This document shows positions 33,360 through 45,763 of a stretch of 64,000 nt of DNA, in pieces. The notes under the pieces were generated by a model. That model ran no database searches and was not told where the DNA came from. It was given only the letters and a program-made list of their open reading frames with translations. The DNA comes from Micropterix aruncella. Its lineage: Eukaryota; Arthropoda; Insecta; Lepidoptera; Micropterigidae. Positions within the stretch are counted from its first letter, which is position 1. The number at the start of each line of letters is the position of its first letter. Both the position numbers and the translations under genes were made by a program. The DNA lies in NCBI GenBank assembly GCA_944548615.1, contig OX155952.1, forward strand, positions 2,938,501-3,002,500, given 5' to 3'.

Positions 33360-33890
33360 GGTCTCAGTGGCCAAACTGCAACAAGTTTTAAGCAATGTTT
33401 TCATTCAGAACGTGCTCAAGTTTACTGAATGGCAGCCCGGCCGTTCGACTGTCTCGATCGATGATCAATTTCACTGCTCAGCGATAATCTTCCTAGTTCG
33501 CGAGATTGTCCATGATAAATTAAATTCATCGTTTACATACACCACTAAGGCCTTTCCATTTTAATGTTTTAGAGAAATCTTCTGCCAGGTATTTGTAAAT
33601 AATTTGGGCGATTTAACAACTCCTTGTTTTAGGCCTCTTAAAGATGAGTTACCTAAGAACTGAATTTTCATAATGTTGTGGACAGGTAGATTTGTTTCAC
33701 ATCTATTAAGTGCATAAATAAATTCTAAACTATCAATTTCACAAAACACAAGAAAGCCGAATCAAATTTAGATTTAGATCGCCTCGAGAAAAAGTAGAAA
33801 GATTAAGTAATTTTGGGAAACAGAGTTACAGATCACATGTAGATATAAATTATTTGTTATCTAACAATATAAAAATATCATAAATAAGAT
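33360..33890. other. No feature recognised
   Basis: Small frames at 33367-33564 (+) and 33561-33749 (-) have no recognisable motif. Confidence 0.4.
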
Positions 33891-33894
33891 AAAA

Positions 33895-34080
33895 ACGAAA
33901 TTACCGCATAAAGTTTGTAGCATCCAACGTTTCGCCAATGTTGCAACCGCCGTTGTCCAGGGTAGACTGGACAACGACAGTTACAAAATCGCCGAAACTT
34001 CAGAGACTGTAAACTTCATGCGGTAAATTCATTTTTATCCTATTTATAATGTCAAACAACCGCGATAGTCTTTGATTTCA
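33895..34080. mobile_element. Penelope-like element termini, inverted pair with spacer
   Basis: The left arm (ataagataaaaacgaaatta, ccgcataaagtttgtagcat, ccaacgtttcgcc) and right arm (cgccgaaac, gtaaacttcatgcgg, taaattc, ttatcctatttata) are inverted copies of the terminus seen at 61912-62008. A central gttgtccagggtagactgga palindrome joins them. The outer right flank has ccgcgatagtctttgatttc, the inverse of 13829-13848. There is no coding. Confidence 0.75.
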
Positions 34081-34465
34081 TGATATAAAAACGGATGACC
34101 TAAGAACTGAGTTTTTATGCCTAGATACATTTGACAGTCCATTGAGGACATGCTCCCTACTGAAAATTGTGTCATAGATATCACACCAGGGTTCCGTTGC
34201 TCACGAGCTGCCTACAAGTAAATTATCACTGATATGTGAAAATTTGAAGGTTTAAGTGTTTCTCGAAAAGAAAGTCACAAGTCTTGTATTATCAGTGAAT
34301 TTTCATCAATTCACCAGTGATATTTTGACAGATCCATTCTTGTGACTATTTAATTTTCACAATTACAATTCTAAACTAAGCGAAAATGATCTAAAATTTT
34401 CACCCTGCCCTAGGGCACTATTCTTCCGATGATTAATTACTAAAACAACCACCCGACAGCCAACA
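34081..34465. other. No feature recognised
   Basis: AT-rich spacer between two repeat structures. Confidence 0.4.
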
Positions 34466-34469
34466 CGGG

Positions 34470-34725
34470 ATAAGATTTTGTCAGCTTGTACGAGTACAGT
34501 ATAAAAGAGTTTTCATGGAATAACATTGAGACATAGGATACCTAATAATTCTAGATAAGATTTCGCCAGCTTGTACAAGTTCAGTATAAGAGATTTCATG
34601 GAAAAACATCAAGACCTAGGATACCTATTTAATTCTAGATAGGTTTTTTCAGCTTGCAGGAGTTCAGTATAAGAGATTTCATAGAATAACATTGAGACAT
34701 AACATAGGATTCCTATTTAATTCTC
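34470..34725. repeat. Tandem repeat, three units of about 84-85 bp
   Basis: Unit starts (gataagatttt / gataagatttc / gataggttttt) lie at about 34470, 34555 and 34639. Each is followed by cagcttg.a..agttcagtat, agagatttcat, aacat.gagaca and aggatacctatttaattcta. The units are diverged by roughly a tenth. Confidence 0.88.
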
Positions 34726-35438
34726 AATCTGTTATTTATCCGACTGTTCACTGCATTTGCTTAATTTCAAAGATTTCACAACAGTTCTATCAAAAATCAC
34801 AAAACATGATAAATCGTAAATCCTCCAATGGCCCATTTCTAGTCCCAATCATTCGCAATATCCGTTACTTTTTACCAGATCAGTGAATTTCCAATTTTGT
34901 TACATTTTAAAAATCCAACGGGCATGCACACTATTTCCACTTGTGAATATTTTAATTACAGTAGTGACAAAGTCAAAAGTGTAAAAAAATATTCGAGAAA
35001 CACCTGTACTATAGTGGATTAGTAACTAACGGCCCTTGAGAATTTGTAACTTTGTGTCTTATTACCTCGAGAAACGGGGCCCTGGAGAGCGACAGATGGG
35101 ACTTTACGACTGAGAAATTAGCTCAAATTACTCAAGTTCGATATATGAAATATGAAGGTACTAAAAGTATCATAAAAAATGAAGAAGAGGAGCTTTTAAC
35201 TCGACTCGAATAGAAAAATCCTGGGTATTCATGCAGTTTAGCTAACTCTTCTACATTGAAGATGTTTTAATGTCACCCACCCCACTACATTCATCACAGT
35301 GATTCAGACTATGTAAAAATCTTTGCACTATCTCTATAAATAAGCGAGATATAAGTGTTTAAAGAAGTGTTAAACACCCATATTTCGTTAGGTTAAGTTA
35401 GTTTATTTTTAGAAACAATTAATTAACACCTATATGGC
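34726..35438. other. No feature recognised
   Basis: AT-rich. A small frame at 34692-34886 has no recognisable motif. Confidence 0.4.
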
Positions 35439-35439
35439 A

Positions 35440-35690
35440 GTAGGTTAACCACCCTACCTTTAAGTTATCATTCAAAAAGTAGGTGAAAATCGTTGGGTCT
35501 TTTTCATTAGATTTCTTAATGACAATACTGGTTTACAACACGCAAAATAGGCACACTGGATGTCGATTTGCGGAGAAACGCCCAGTACAACTAACTAACT
35601 AACTAACTGGTTTACAATATACCAAAAAACTTTTTTGTACAACAATCCGACCGATTTATGACCCTTTCTTGTATTTAGAATCGTAGGAAC
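35440..35690. repeat. Dispersed repeat shared with 25745-25910, interrupted
   Basis: Shares tattcaaaaagtaggt, tggtttacaatatacca-like and tttatgacccttt phrases with 25745-25910. A 67-bp insertion (35539-35605) sits inside it. Confidence 0.65.
35539..35605 (+). mobile_element. 67-bp LINE-tail insertion with 12-bp target duplication
   Basis: Flanked by ACTGGTTTACAA at 35527-35538 and 35606-35617. The insert ends in ctaactaactaacta. This is an extremely truncated non-LTR insertion, and the uninterrupted relative at 25745-25910 supports the empty-site reading. Confidence 0.72.
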
Positions 35691-36118
35691 AATTTTATGT
35701 ATTAGTTAGGGTTTCGGGTTTTTGTTGCGTTGGAGCGATAATGGATTGGGGCAGTAAAGTTACTTTTTTTTAAATATGGCAGAGTTAACTAAACTGCATA
35801 ATTTCCAAATCCTGATAACCCCCCGGTATGAAAATATGTTGAAAGAAACGCTGCTAAATGAGGAGGAACAAAACTCACTAAACAGATGATAGGTACTTCA
35901 ATTTGATAATAAAATTAGTAGCGGCGCTCATCGAAAATATTTATATTGTTGCATATTTCTGTAACAACACTATCAGGTAATCTAATGGCCTACTTATAAT
36001 AACGTCCATGCGTAGATTACTTAAATGACATTCGCATATTAGTTAAGCGTACATGTTATGTGGCAGAATATTTCGATAAACGGTTAATCCTAATAAAGGA
36101 GGAAGTAAACGTTAGGAT
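35691..36118. other. No feature recognised; intron next to the bunched exon
   Basis: AT-rich sequence directly downstream of the bunched splice donor on the minus strand. Confidence 0.45.
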
Positions 36119-36124
36119 GCTCAC
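36119..36124 (-). promoter_or_regulatory. Splice donor of the bunched exon
   Basis: On the minus strand the exon ends ..GGCGAAAG and the intron starts GTGAGC. The match to AG|GTRAGY is strong. An in-frame TGA falls inside the donor, so the reading frame must splice here. The exon leaves two nucleotides (AG) of a split codon. Confidence 0.85.
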
Positions 36125-38913
36125 CTTTCGCCGTCTTCGGTCCCGGCGGGCTGCGTTTCCTCCCGGCCATCGTTCGCGTCGCCAGTATGGTTGTCCGCCA
36201 AACTCGAAACATCCGAAGCACTCACTTCCGAAGCACTCACGCACACATTACTATTGACTAAACCGTTCGCCGGGTGCGATGCGACCGCGGCCACGCTCAC
36301 CGGGCTGCCGAAGTTCTGGCAGTCGGGAGCGTTGGTCGCCATCGCGCCCTGGCTCCCGCAATAGCTCACGGAGGAGCTCGGCGGTAACGACGCCGACGAA
36401 CTGGCGTTGCTCATCATCGGCTGCGGCGCGGCGCCGTTGGGCGCGGAGCCGTGCTCCATCTGCGCGTTGCCCGCACTCTGCATCGTCATCGGCGGCGCTA
36501 TGTTGGTCTGCGACATGATGGGCATCGGAGCCATGGTCGCCTGCGCGTAGTTGGGCTGCGCGCCGCCCAGGCTCATGCCCACCTGCGGCTGCGACTGGAC
36601 GGCGTTGGACGGCACCGAGTGCACGGCCGTCGCCTGCATCGACACGGGCATGTTCTGCTGCATCGACATCGGGTGCTGCACCACGTTCTGCTGCATGCTC
36701 TGCTGCGGCTGCTGAACGATATTCTGCATGACGGGCTGACTCGTCTGCTGGACGTTCGGCATCGACACCTGCGGCATCTGCTGGCCCATCGTCTGCACGG
36801 GCGCTTGAGACTGATTATTTACAGATTGCTGAGGCATCACGTACTGCATCTGCGGGGGGAGGTGCGTCTGCTGCGGCTGATTCTGCGGCGGCACCTGCTG
36901 AGGCAGGATGTTCTGAGCCTGCGCTATGTGCTGTTGCAGATACATCGGATCGGGCACGGGCATTTGCATGTTATTCTGGTTGCCGTCCATGGAAATGGGC
37001 ATGTTCTGGGGCTGCTGGCTCATCATCTGCATGCTCTGAGGCATGTTTTGTCCCTGTTGTGGGTTCATCTGCATGGCAGCGGGTATGGAAGAACCGGGCG
37101 CCATCGACTGAATGTTGTTCTGAAGCGAGGCGGCCTGCGACGACGCTATGTTCGCCATCATATCCTGCGGCATGCTCTGCCCCGGATGCGTCGGCTGCGA
37201 CTGCTGCTGGTGGTACTGCGGCACCGAGTGCTGCTGCTGCACCATCGGCTGCGGCTGAGTCTGCATCATCGGCTGCCCGTTGGCCTGCGGCTGCGGGATG
37301 TACGACTGCTGCACGCCCATCTGCTGGGAAGACATCGGCATCATCTGATTCTGGGGCGCCTGTTGCGGCATCTGGACGTGCTGCATGTGATTCGTCATCT
37401 GATGCGGCGCCTGCCCTTGCATCGCGTGCATCTGCGGCTGATTCGGCAGATGCTGCATCTGCTGCTGCTGCGTTTGATTCGTCAAGTGATGCTGCTGTAT
37501 CGGCATCTGAGTCTGCTGCATCGGGTGCTGCTGCTGCGCCTGCATGTGCTGCAACTGCAGCTGCTGCATCTGCGGTTGGATCTGCTGCATCTGAGGCATG
37601 TGCTGCATCTGTTGAAGGTTCTGCAGCTGAGGCTGAGGCTGCCCCATGTGCTGCTGGTTCTGCATCTGCATTTGGGCTTGATTCTGCAGTTGCTGCATTT
37701 GCTGCGGTTGCATCTGTTGGTGTACGGGCATCTGCTGCATCTGCGGCATGCCCTGCGCCTGCGCTTGAGCGATAGCCTGCTGCAGCTGATGCTGAGGAAA
37801 GCTCTGTGTCGGTTGGGATTGAGCGGGCGGCGGGTGGCCGACGGGAGGATTGTGCGCAATGTGGCTCATGCTCTGAGCGTGCTGTTGCGCCGCAGCTTGC
37901 GCCTGTGCTAATTCCATAGGCGGCGCCTGCACGGATATCGTTTGATTCTGTGGCATCTGCTGCTGCATCATATTCGCCGGCTGGGTGAGGGACTGCCCCG
38001 GCGAAACCATCGGAAAAGATTTGCCCGCGTTCGGATCGGTTTGAATGTTCACTTGTAAGTCTTTCGTTATAGTCTTGACGCTGTCGACGCTGGAGTCGTC
38101 GCGATGGCCGTCGGTAAGAACGACGCCGCTGTCGGGGGCGGGCATAGCGTTACCGCCCTCGCCGGACTCTAAATTGTTGTTCACTATGATGGGGGCAGTG
38201 GGCTGGGTCGCCGTGTGATCCAAGTAATCCATGCACGTCCACCGCCCGCGCCGAAACGGCTCCGTACTTTCGATTTTGACTACCTTGAATCTCTCGTTTC
38301 TGACGTGTTCCTGTATCTCCTTCATGCCTTCCTGAGGTTTTTGATTGCCGATAATATTTATGATATTGCCAGCGACCGAACTGGTCACGCTGACGTGCAT
38401 GTCATTGATATCGTGATGGTTTAGATTCGGCACTCCCGTCACGTGAGGGTTGTTGGTGTCCTGATTCACTATGGCCAGACCGTACTGCGAGCTGGTCGGA
38501 ATGACGGGAGCGCAACCTAGAGAGCCGCTGGAGGCGTTGTAGAACACATCGTCTTTGGAAAAGGTGTCCTCTGAGAAACTGGGCGTTTCGTTTTCGACGT
38601 CCGTCACTCGAGAGAGATTGTCCTCAGTGTGAGATTCGTCCAAATCGTCCGCGGAGTCGTCGGCCGTCTCCACGCTCACGCGAGACCCGACTGTCACGCT
38701 CGTGATCTGAAACGAAGATATTTTCCTCGGGTTATGCGCGGCCGTCTGAAGATTCGTCGCCTGGCTCGCGAGCCCACCCTTCTCCTCGTTCAGACGCAGC
38801 GACTCACTGGTAGTACGGTGCACGATATTATTAAATTTATTCTTTTCACTAGGTTTATGTGACTTTTGACTTAGATTGTCAGCCATGTTGACCATCCATA
38901 TCAAATGTACTAC
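36125..38913 (-). CDS. bunched long-isoform exon (TSC22 domain family)
   Basis: This encodes the N-terminal 920 residues of a long TSC22-family protein, a growth and patterning regulator in insects. I place the start at 38886 (AACATGGC, MADNLSQKSH). An ATG at 38895 has a weaker context. Two conserved long-isoform motifs are visible: SSFQITSV at residues 57-64 and RFKVVKIES..RRGRWTCMDY at about 199-221. The second corresponds to the region that binds Madm in Drosophila BunA (family knowledge). Residues about 305-810 are Gln/Met/Pro-rich low complexity, and the end is Ser/Asp/Glu-rich. The leucine-zipper TSC box is not in this exon. It must lie in later exons at lower coordinates, which I did not find in the window. 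Plus-strand frames across the CAG/CTG-rich part are shadows. Confidence 0.93.
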
Positions 38914-38925
38914 CTATAGAAAAAG
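38914..38925 (-). promoter_or_regulatory. Probable splice acceptor before the bunched coding exon
   Basis: On the minus strand CTTTTTCTATAG precedes GTAGTACATT and then the two candidate start codons. A pyrimidine tract ending in AG suggests that a 5' UTR exon lies further upstream (above 38.93 kb). This is inference only. Confidence 0.5.
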
Positions 38926-39590
38926 TCACGGTTTATTACGTCTAGATACATTTGTATAAATTGTAAAAGCTAAGAAGTTTGACTATACGACGCACTGTCC
39001 GACCGCAATGGCGCAATCATCACTAATTCACTAGTATACTTTTAAAATTGATTAGTAAACACGCACAGCCGAGAGAACTCGCAAACGGGAGTAACATGGC
39101 GGCCATGTCTGGCTTCTGCGCAAATGCACTATGTCTGCGTTCAGTGGACTACGCTCTCAAAGCATCGCTACGTCAGAAACTACATGATTGGCCATCTACC
39201 AAATGTTTGGATGCCTTAGCCAATGTTACAGTTCTTTAAGTATCGCTTTGTAAAAAGCTTTTTTTACTGAACGCAGTCTGTCGCTGACATACGGAGGCTA
39301 TGAAAACATATCACATAGCCATATTCAAATTCAGCTGTCGAGGAAAATATTAACTCGTTTTAAATACAGCAATACCAATTTTAGAATAAACTTAAATATC
39401 AATTATAAAAATTAGAGTAAAATAAGACAATTTTATAATTACATTTTTTAAAATACAGCGACTGCCACTTTGGGCAAATTTACAAAATTCAGTTACTTGA
39501 TAAGAGATGGCGTAACGTCGAATTTCGACATGGCACTCTATTGTCGTATTATTGAAACTCAGTAAATCAAGCGCGATGAAAATAAAAACA
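38926..39590. other. Upstream region of the bunched exon
   Basis: The stretch 39060-39185 is GC-richer and contains atggcggccatg and several tgtctgcg phrases. It could hold a 5' UTR or promoter, but no clear core promoter was found. The rest is AT-rich. Confidence 0.35.
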
Positions 39591-39661
39591 TGCATCGGCC
39601 GGGAATCGAACCCGGGCCGCCCGCGTGGCAGGCGAGCATTCTACCACTGAACCACCGATGC
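39591..39661 (-). tRNA. tRNA-Gly (anticodon GCC)
   Basis: The minus strand begins GCATCGGTGGTTCAGTGGTA and ends GGTTCGATTCCCGGCCGATG CA. The acceptor arms GCATCGG/CCGATGC pair fully, the T arm is CCGGG TTCGATT CCCGG, and the anticodon GCC falls at 39627-39629. It is 71 nt with discriminator A. A T-rich Pol III terminator (TTTTT) follows at about 39584-39588. Unlike the SINE heads elsewhere, all four stems close, so this is a genuine gene. Confidence 0.97.
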
Positions 39662-40215
39662 TACTGTCTGTCTCTTGTAATTTATGGTATACTAATATAT
39701 TGAAAAGAATATACAACTAATTGCATTTGAATTTTGTCATTTTTCATCTGAATTTTAGTCGGCGACAGAATTAATGGGGCATTTATATTTTAGTGGTAGA
39801 AGAATGCAGTTTGTGACTAGAGTTTGGTAGGCGGCGCACACTGTAACAATTGATCGTTTGGGGAACCTCCTCACCAAGGCCCAATTTAGAGGTCTGGAGG
39901 CCTTGGGGAAACAAAGGAGTGGAGGCCCCCTTGTTGGGAAAGAAAGATAACGGTTGAAACAAATTTTAACATTCCATTGTTTCTGATTGGAGTGAACAAA
40001 TATAGATGAATCTTTTTTTATATTTAAGAACAATATAATCGTGTTTGCACAAAGTACTGTAGGTAATGGTAAAACAGGGAAAAAAAATAACAAAGAAAGA
40101 GTTGTTTACTAGTGTTAACTAGTTTACTCGTCGGAATTTGAAAGATTTTTTTCCGAAGTCTATTGTGGGGACCCTCTTTTGTGGGGCCCTGGGGCTATAG
40201 CCCCAGGTGTCCACC
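39662..40215. mobile_element. Probable non-autonomous element debris
   Basis: The block 39835-40215 contains caaggcccaatttagaggtc and ggccttggggaaac, and closes with a tggggctatagccccaggtg palindrome before gtccacccctaaatcc. Such GC-rich ends resemble those of hAT-like non-autonomous elements. No clean terminal repeats or duplication were found. Confidence 0.4.
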
Positions 40216-40703
40216 CCTAAATCCAGCCGTGCTCTTTACCATGGATCTAATAATAATATAAGCCATACAGTCATATAAACAGACCTCTCACCTACTTCCT
40301 AAATAATATACCTACCTCGGTACTACGTGGTTTATTTTACCAAACCACATTGTTTTGTTTTAATATTTTAATATTTTCTATTTAAATATATTTATTCCTC
40401 ACTTACAATTTAGTTAGGTACTTTATATACAAGAGTCCACGGGTGAATGTGAACGAAAAAATATCCGTTTACGAAAATAGGTATTTATGACCACTAAAAC
40501 TTTACTTCCATTGCTTTATTTTTTTAATTTAAGTAGGTCTACTTCGGTAATTTAGAATTTACTTCGGTAATATCGATAACCGAAGTCAATCCTTTTCTAT
40601 AGGAATAACCGAATAATCCATTTATATTTACATCTGATTTATATTAATATTCACGTTGAACCTTTTATTTCAATAACTAGGTTTCGCGCTATATATAATA
40701 ATA
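40216..40703. other. No feature recognised
   Basis: AT-rich. A short direct repeat tacttcggtaat lies at about 40539 and 40560. Confidence 0.4.
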
Positions 40704-40978
40704 CAGTAGAGCCCTGATTATTCGCGGGATAGGGGTGGCAAGCACACCGCGGTAGCGAACATCGCGAATAACCCGAAAAAATACTAAATATATATGTAGA
40801 GTATTGCATAAACCTTTGCTTTACGTATAAATCCCTTAAATAACAGTAAAAAATATAGAATACTTTAAAAATGTTTATTTACGTCTTTTAAAAAAAGTAC
40901 ATTAACTCGTTTTTGCTTCTTGTCGCACAAACACTTCAAAATCATTTTTCGTAGCACTCGCGGATAATAGGGACACTG
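40704..40978. mobile_element. pogo/Tigger-like MITE, 275 bp
   Basis: The left end CAGTAGAGCCCTGATTATTC and right end (inverted) CAGTGTCCCTATTATCCGCG resemble the CAGT..(C/T)CCTATTAT(C/T)CGCG termini of pogo-group elements. TA precedes the left end but the right flank is TT, so the target duplication is imperfect. There is no coding. Confidence 0.65.
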
Positions 40979-41261
40979 TTGCCTTTAAGTATCGCTTCAA
41001 AGTACTATAATTCTTAAAATGCAAACCTTAGAAAAAACGTTGATATTTTTTTAATCCTAAATTTATTCGTATAATACAACTACATTAAAGAAAAATACCT
41101 TAGAATTTTCCCCAAATAAAAAAATATCCAATGTACCCTAATATAACAATTAAAATAAGTTTAACTTTATAAAAAATGCAAAAAAAGTACCAAAAAGCCT
41201 TGTATTTATAGGTATCTATACATCTCGTATTTATCTTGTATCTTGTATCAGCATCTAAGCC
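40979..41261. other. No feature recognised
   Basis: AT-rich spacer between two transposons. Confidence 0.4.
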
Positions 41262-42214
41262 CAGGGTTGATAAAAATCATGATTTTTTTTAAAAAATCAA
41301 AAAAATCTGAATAATTTGATTGAAATCGGATTTATTTGATTTAAATCAGATTTTTTTTATTTGTTAAATTTTTCTATTTTAATAAATTTGGAATTCAGGA
41401 AAAACACAATACAATTGTTTTATATTTAAATATGTTTTAATAACATTAACACAAAACAACATATATTAGTTCTTCTAAAAAGTAAAAACACAGTAGTATA
41501 TTTATTTGCCATTTATTTAACAAAAACTATTGTAAAATGTACAAAAATCAAGGAGTTCTTACTTTTTCTAAATCAAAAACATTTTTCAATAATTTTTTTA
41601 AAATACAGAAAACCGTAGCGTTTTTGTCATATTTATCAAAAAGTGAACAAGGAAAAAAGGTCCTAAAATAATAAATTAACATAAATTAAACCATTTGGGT
41701 ATCACTGCAGTCGCACTGCAGTCACTTACTTACATTTAGATTATACTTACATTATTATACTTACATTATTATATTAGTAACAGTAACTTAGATGTTATTG
41801 GTTTTGTAATTTGTTTGAATTCAGTTTTTTCAAAAGCAAGACTAATTTAGCCGCCTTCTCGTTGCCTAATCTATTTCTTATTTTTCTGTGCACCAAATTG
41901 AATGCCGAAAATATTCTTTCGACCCCAGCGGATGAAGCAACTGTACTTAGCAGTTGCTTGATTATATCCAATTCTTTTTCGATTATACATTTTTTCATAT
42001 TATCTATTGCTATCCACCAATCAGTAGAGGCGGTTATCTCTATGACTTGTTTATCAACGGGGGAAGTCCCTTGACATTTTTTGGCTGAGGTTGACCTTTT
42101 TTGGTTGCAGTAAAAAAATATTGATTTAAATCATTGTTTTTTTTAAATCTCTTGATTTAAATCGAGATTTAAATCACCGCTTTAAATCAAATGGTTTAAA
42201 TCACCGCAACCCTG
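41262..42214 (-). mobile_element. hAT element, internally deleted, 953 bp
   Basis: The ends CAGGGTTGATAAAAATCATG and, inverted, CAGGGTTGCGGTGATTTAAA share the CAGGGTTG terminus typical of hAT elements. Subterminal regions carry many gatttaaatca-type repeats in both directions. The flanking 8-mers TCTAAGCC and AAATAGCC agree only at the last four positions, so the duplication is decayed or the ends were altered. A transposase tail lies inside. Confidence 0.85.
41795..42105 (-). pseudogene. hAT transposase C-terminal dimerisation domain remnant
   Basis: The minus strand reads CQGTSPVDKQVIEITASTDW, then WIAIDNMKKCIIEKELDIIK, QLLSTVASSAGVERIFSAFN and LVHRKIRNRLGNEKAAKLVL before the stop at 41795-41797. 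LLS.VASSA.VER.FS......RNRL..EK..KL is the hATC dimerisation motif. The frame is open for about 100 codons. The zinc finger and the catalytic region are missing, so no active transposase is encoded. Confidence 0.88.
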
Positions 42215-42640
42215 AAATAGCCTTTAGGTTTTGCTCTAAATATATAGATTTTAAAAGTACTATACATCCGAAAATAAGAATTTTAGAAAACAATGCAAAA
42301 AACATAAAAATATTGTATTTGTACCTATTATATAATATAACTACAACAACATAATTGTATTGTTTATGTACTTACAAATTTTCAATTTCAGCTAATCTTG
42401 CGGCGAGAACCGAGTGACCCCCCCCCCCCCCCCTAGACTCTAGAAAAAATATTTTGGGGATTATAGCAGCTAAGTTGTTTAATGTTAAATTTAAAGCAAT
42501 ATCATAGCTACGTCTCCCCCCTCTCCCACCCCGCTGATCTCCTCTCATCTCCTCGTTTTTATAAAATGTAAAAAAATGTAAGTAAAATTTAACACAATAA
42601 TATGTTCCTACATATTACAATGTCAAATAGCTTCAATATT
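42215..42640. other. Noncoding, with a C-run
   Basis: A run of C lies at 42418-42433. No coding signal is present. Confidence 0.5.
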
Positions 42641-42644
42641 TTAA

Positions 42645-43441
42645 GGGGGTGTTCTGGTCTAGGAATTTAAAATAATCCTTTTTTTCTTTGCATATTTTCA
42701 AAGTTTAGACCTTTAAAAATATGTTCTCAAAAGGATTTTTCAACATTCAAATTATTTTCGGAGTTACAGCGACTTTTGTGACGCGGTAAATAAACCGATT
42801 GTGCCGGAACGAATCGATCAATAGACCCCCGTATTATAATGTAATCCCCGACTTCATGATTATGAAGCTAGAACAGCTAGTTTAGCTGTGAGAACTTCAG
42901 AAAATGTTAATTTTGAATTAGAACCAAATGTGAGAAGTACCATTATCTGAGTTACGCTCCCGAAACTTTGTCTCGCGAACTAGTTGACATGATATCTTAA
43001 GTACGATTTATTTGAAATTTGGTGGAAATCATATTTGCTTACCCCTCTATATCCGGGACCATGGATTTTGAAAAAATAAAAGTTGGCATGATTAAAAAAA
43101 TATGGAAAAATAAAAAACAGCAGTGGCAAAAAAAACGTCGCTATTTTGGGGAAAAAAGAAGATCTTTTTTTCCATGGCCCGGGCCATAGCGACGTATTAC
43201 CAATCAAGAGTTTTTTGTTTTTCTTTATTTCACAACACTTAAAGGGTTGGAAACATGTCAACTAGGACGCACCTTTTTTTAGCCCCCACTTCACTAGAGT
43301 TTACCTCTTTGAATTTTTGTTGATGATTTTTTTTTGTATTCTTGAAACGTCAATGAACATTTTGTAAAAAAATGGAATGTATTTTTTTTATCATTCTCGG
43401 AAAAACGCCGGAAATGTAGGCCTCAGGACCAGAATACCCCC
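42645..43441. mobile_element. TTAA-flanked TIR element, 797 bp
   Basis: TTAA at 42641-42644 and 43442-43445 flank GGGGGTGTTCTGGTC and, inverted, GGGGGTATTCTGGTC (one difference in 15). The TTAA duplication fits piggyBac or Kolobok groups. The G-rich terminus is unlike typical piggyBac CCC ends read in the same sense. No transposase remains; frames inside are short. Confidence 0.85.
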
Positions 43442-43445
43442 TTAA

Positions 43446-44960
<1,515 letters not shown>

Positions 44961-45005
44961 CGTTTAAATTCAATCAAATATATATATATATATATTTGAT
45001 TGTAA

Positions 45006-45398
45006 ATGTGTAAATTATTATTTTTTCAAATTGAAATTATGTTTATCACTAAATAAATGAAATGATAAAATAATGAAAGGGCACTTATCTGGTCTGTGGT
45101 GACCAGGAGTGACTCCACGCCTTCTTCTTCTCCTCCCTCAGTGTTTGCTGGTGCTTCCTGCTGTGGCACTAGAATCCGATTAAAATGGCCTCACACAGCG
45201 GCAACACAACAATGCGAGACGAGAATGAATGCTGGAAAATTTCTTGGAAAACTTTTTCGAACTTTTCCGTGGACTATATTATAGTCTGATTCTGAATCTT
45301 CTATTCATATTGGTGACATCTAGCGATTGTTTTACAAACTACGCACGCAATTTACAATAATTCGCAACCTACTACAAAATAAGATAATTACGATGACA
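45006..45398. other. No gene recognised
   Basis: The phrase attctgaatcttctattcat near 45288 resembles the unit of the tandem repeat that follows, so the array may once have extended further left. Confidence 0.4.
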
Positions 45399-45600
45399 GC
45401 GTTCCAGTCGGACTCAGTATCTTCTAGTCAGTAACATAATTCCGTGGCCTGCGTTCAAGTCCATTTCAGTATTTTCTAGTTAATAAGATAATGCCGTGGA
45501 CTGCGTTCGAGTCCAATTTAGTATTTTCTAATCAGTAAGTTAATTCCTTGGGCTGCGTTTCAGTCCGATTCAGAATCGTCTAGTCATACTGGTGATATAT
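45399..45600. repeat. 52-bp tandem repeat, about 3.8 units
   Basis: GCGTT unit starts lie at 45399, 45451, 45503 and 45555, an exact 52-bp spacing. The core reads agtcc.a.tcagtattttctag, then tcagtaa..taattccgtgg. Units differ by several substitutions and no indels, so the period is well kept. Confidence 0.92.
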
Positions 45601-45763
45601 AGTCATAAACAACGTACGTAGTAGTAATGTAATTATGTACTTAACTTCAGTGAAAATGGTATACTTTGTCTATGTTAATTAATTTTAAATTACAGTATCA
45701 TTGGTTGGGGCAGAATACGACTGGGGCAGAATACGCAGTTATAAAAGCGCAGAAATCAGTTAA

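Noticed and set aside
36451..37911. 486-codon plus-strand frame opposite bunched (and 37059-37775, 37482-37859)
   Set aside because: His/Leu/Arg-, Ala/Ser- and Arg/Cys-rich low-complexity translations of the CAG/CTG tract; these are shadows of the bunched exon, whose minus-strand frame has conserved motifs and a splice donor.
38886..38904. Upstream starts for bunched at 38904 and 38895
   Set aside because: 38904 is a TTG codon, not a usual eukaryotic start. The ATG at 38895 has T at -3, whereas 38886 has the strong AACATGGC context.
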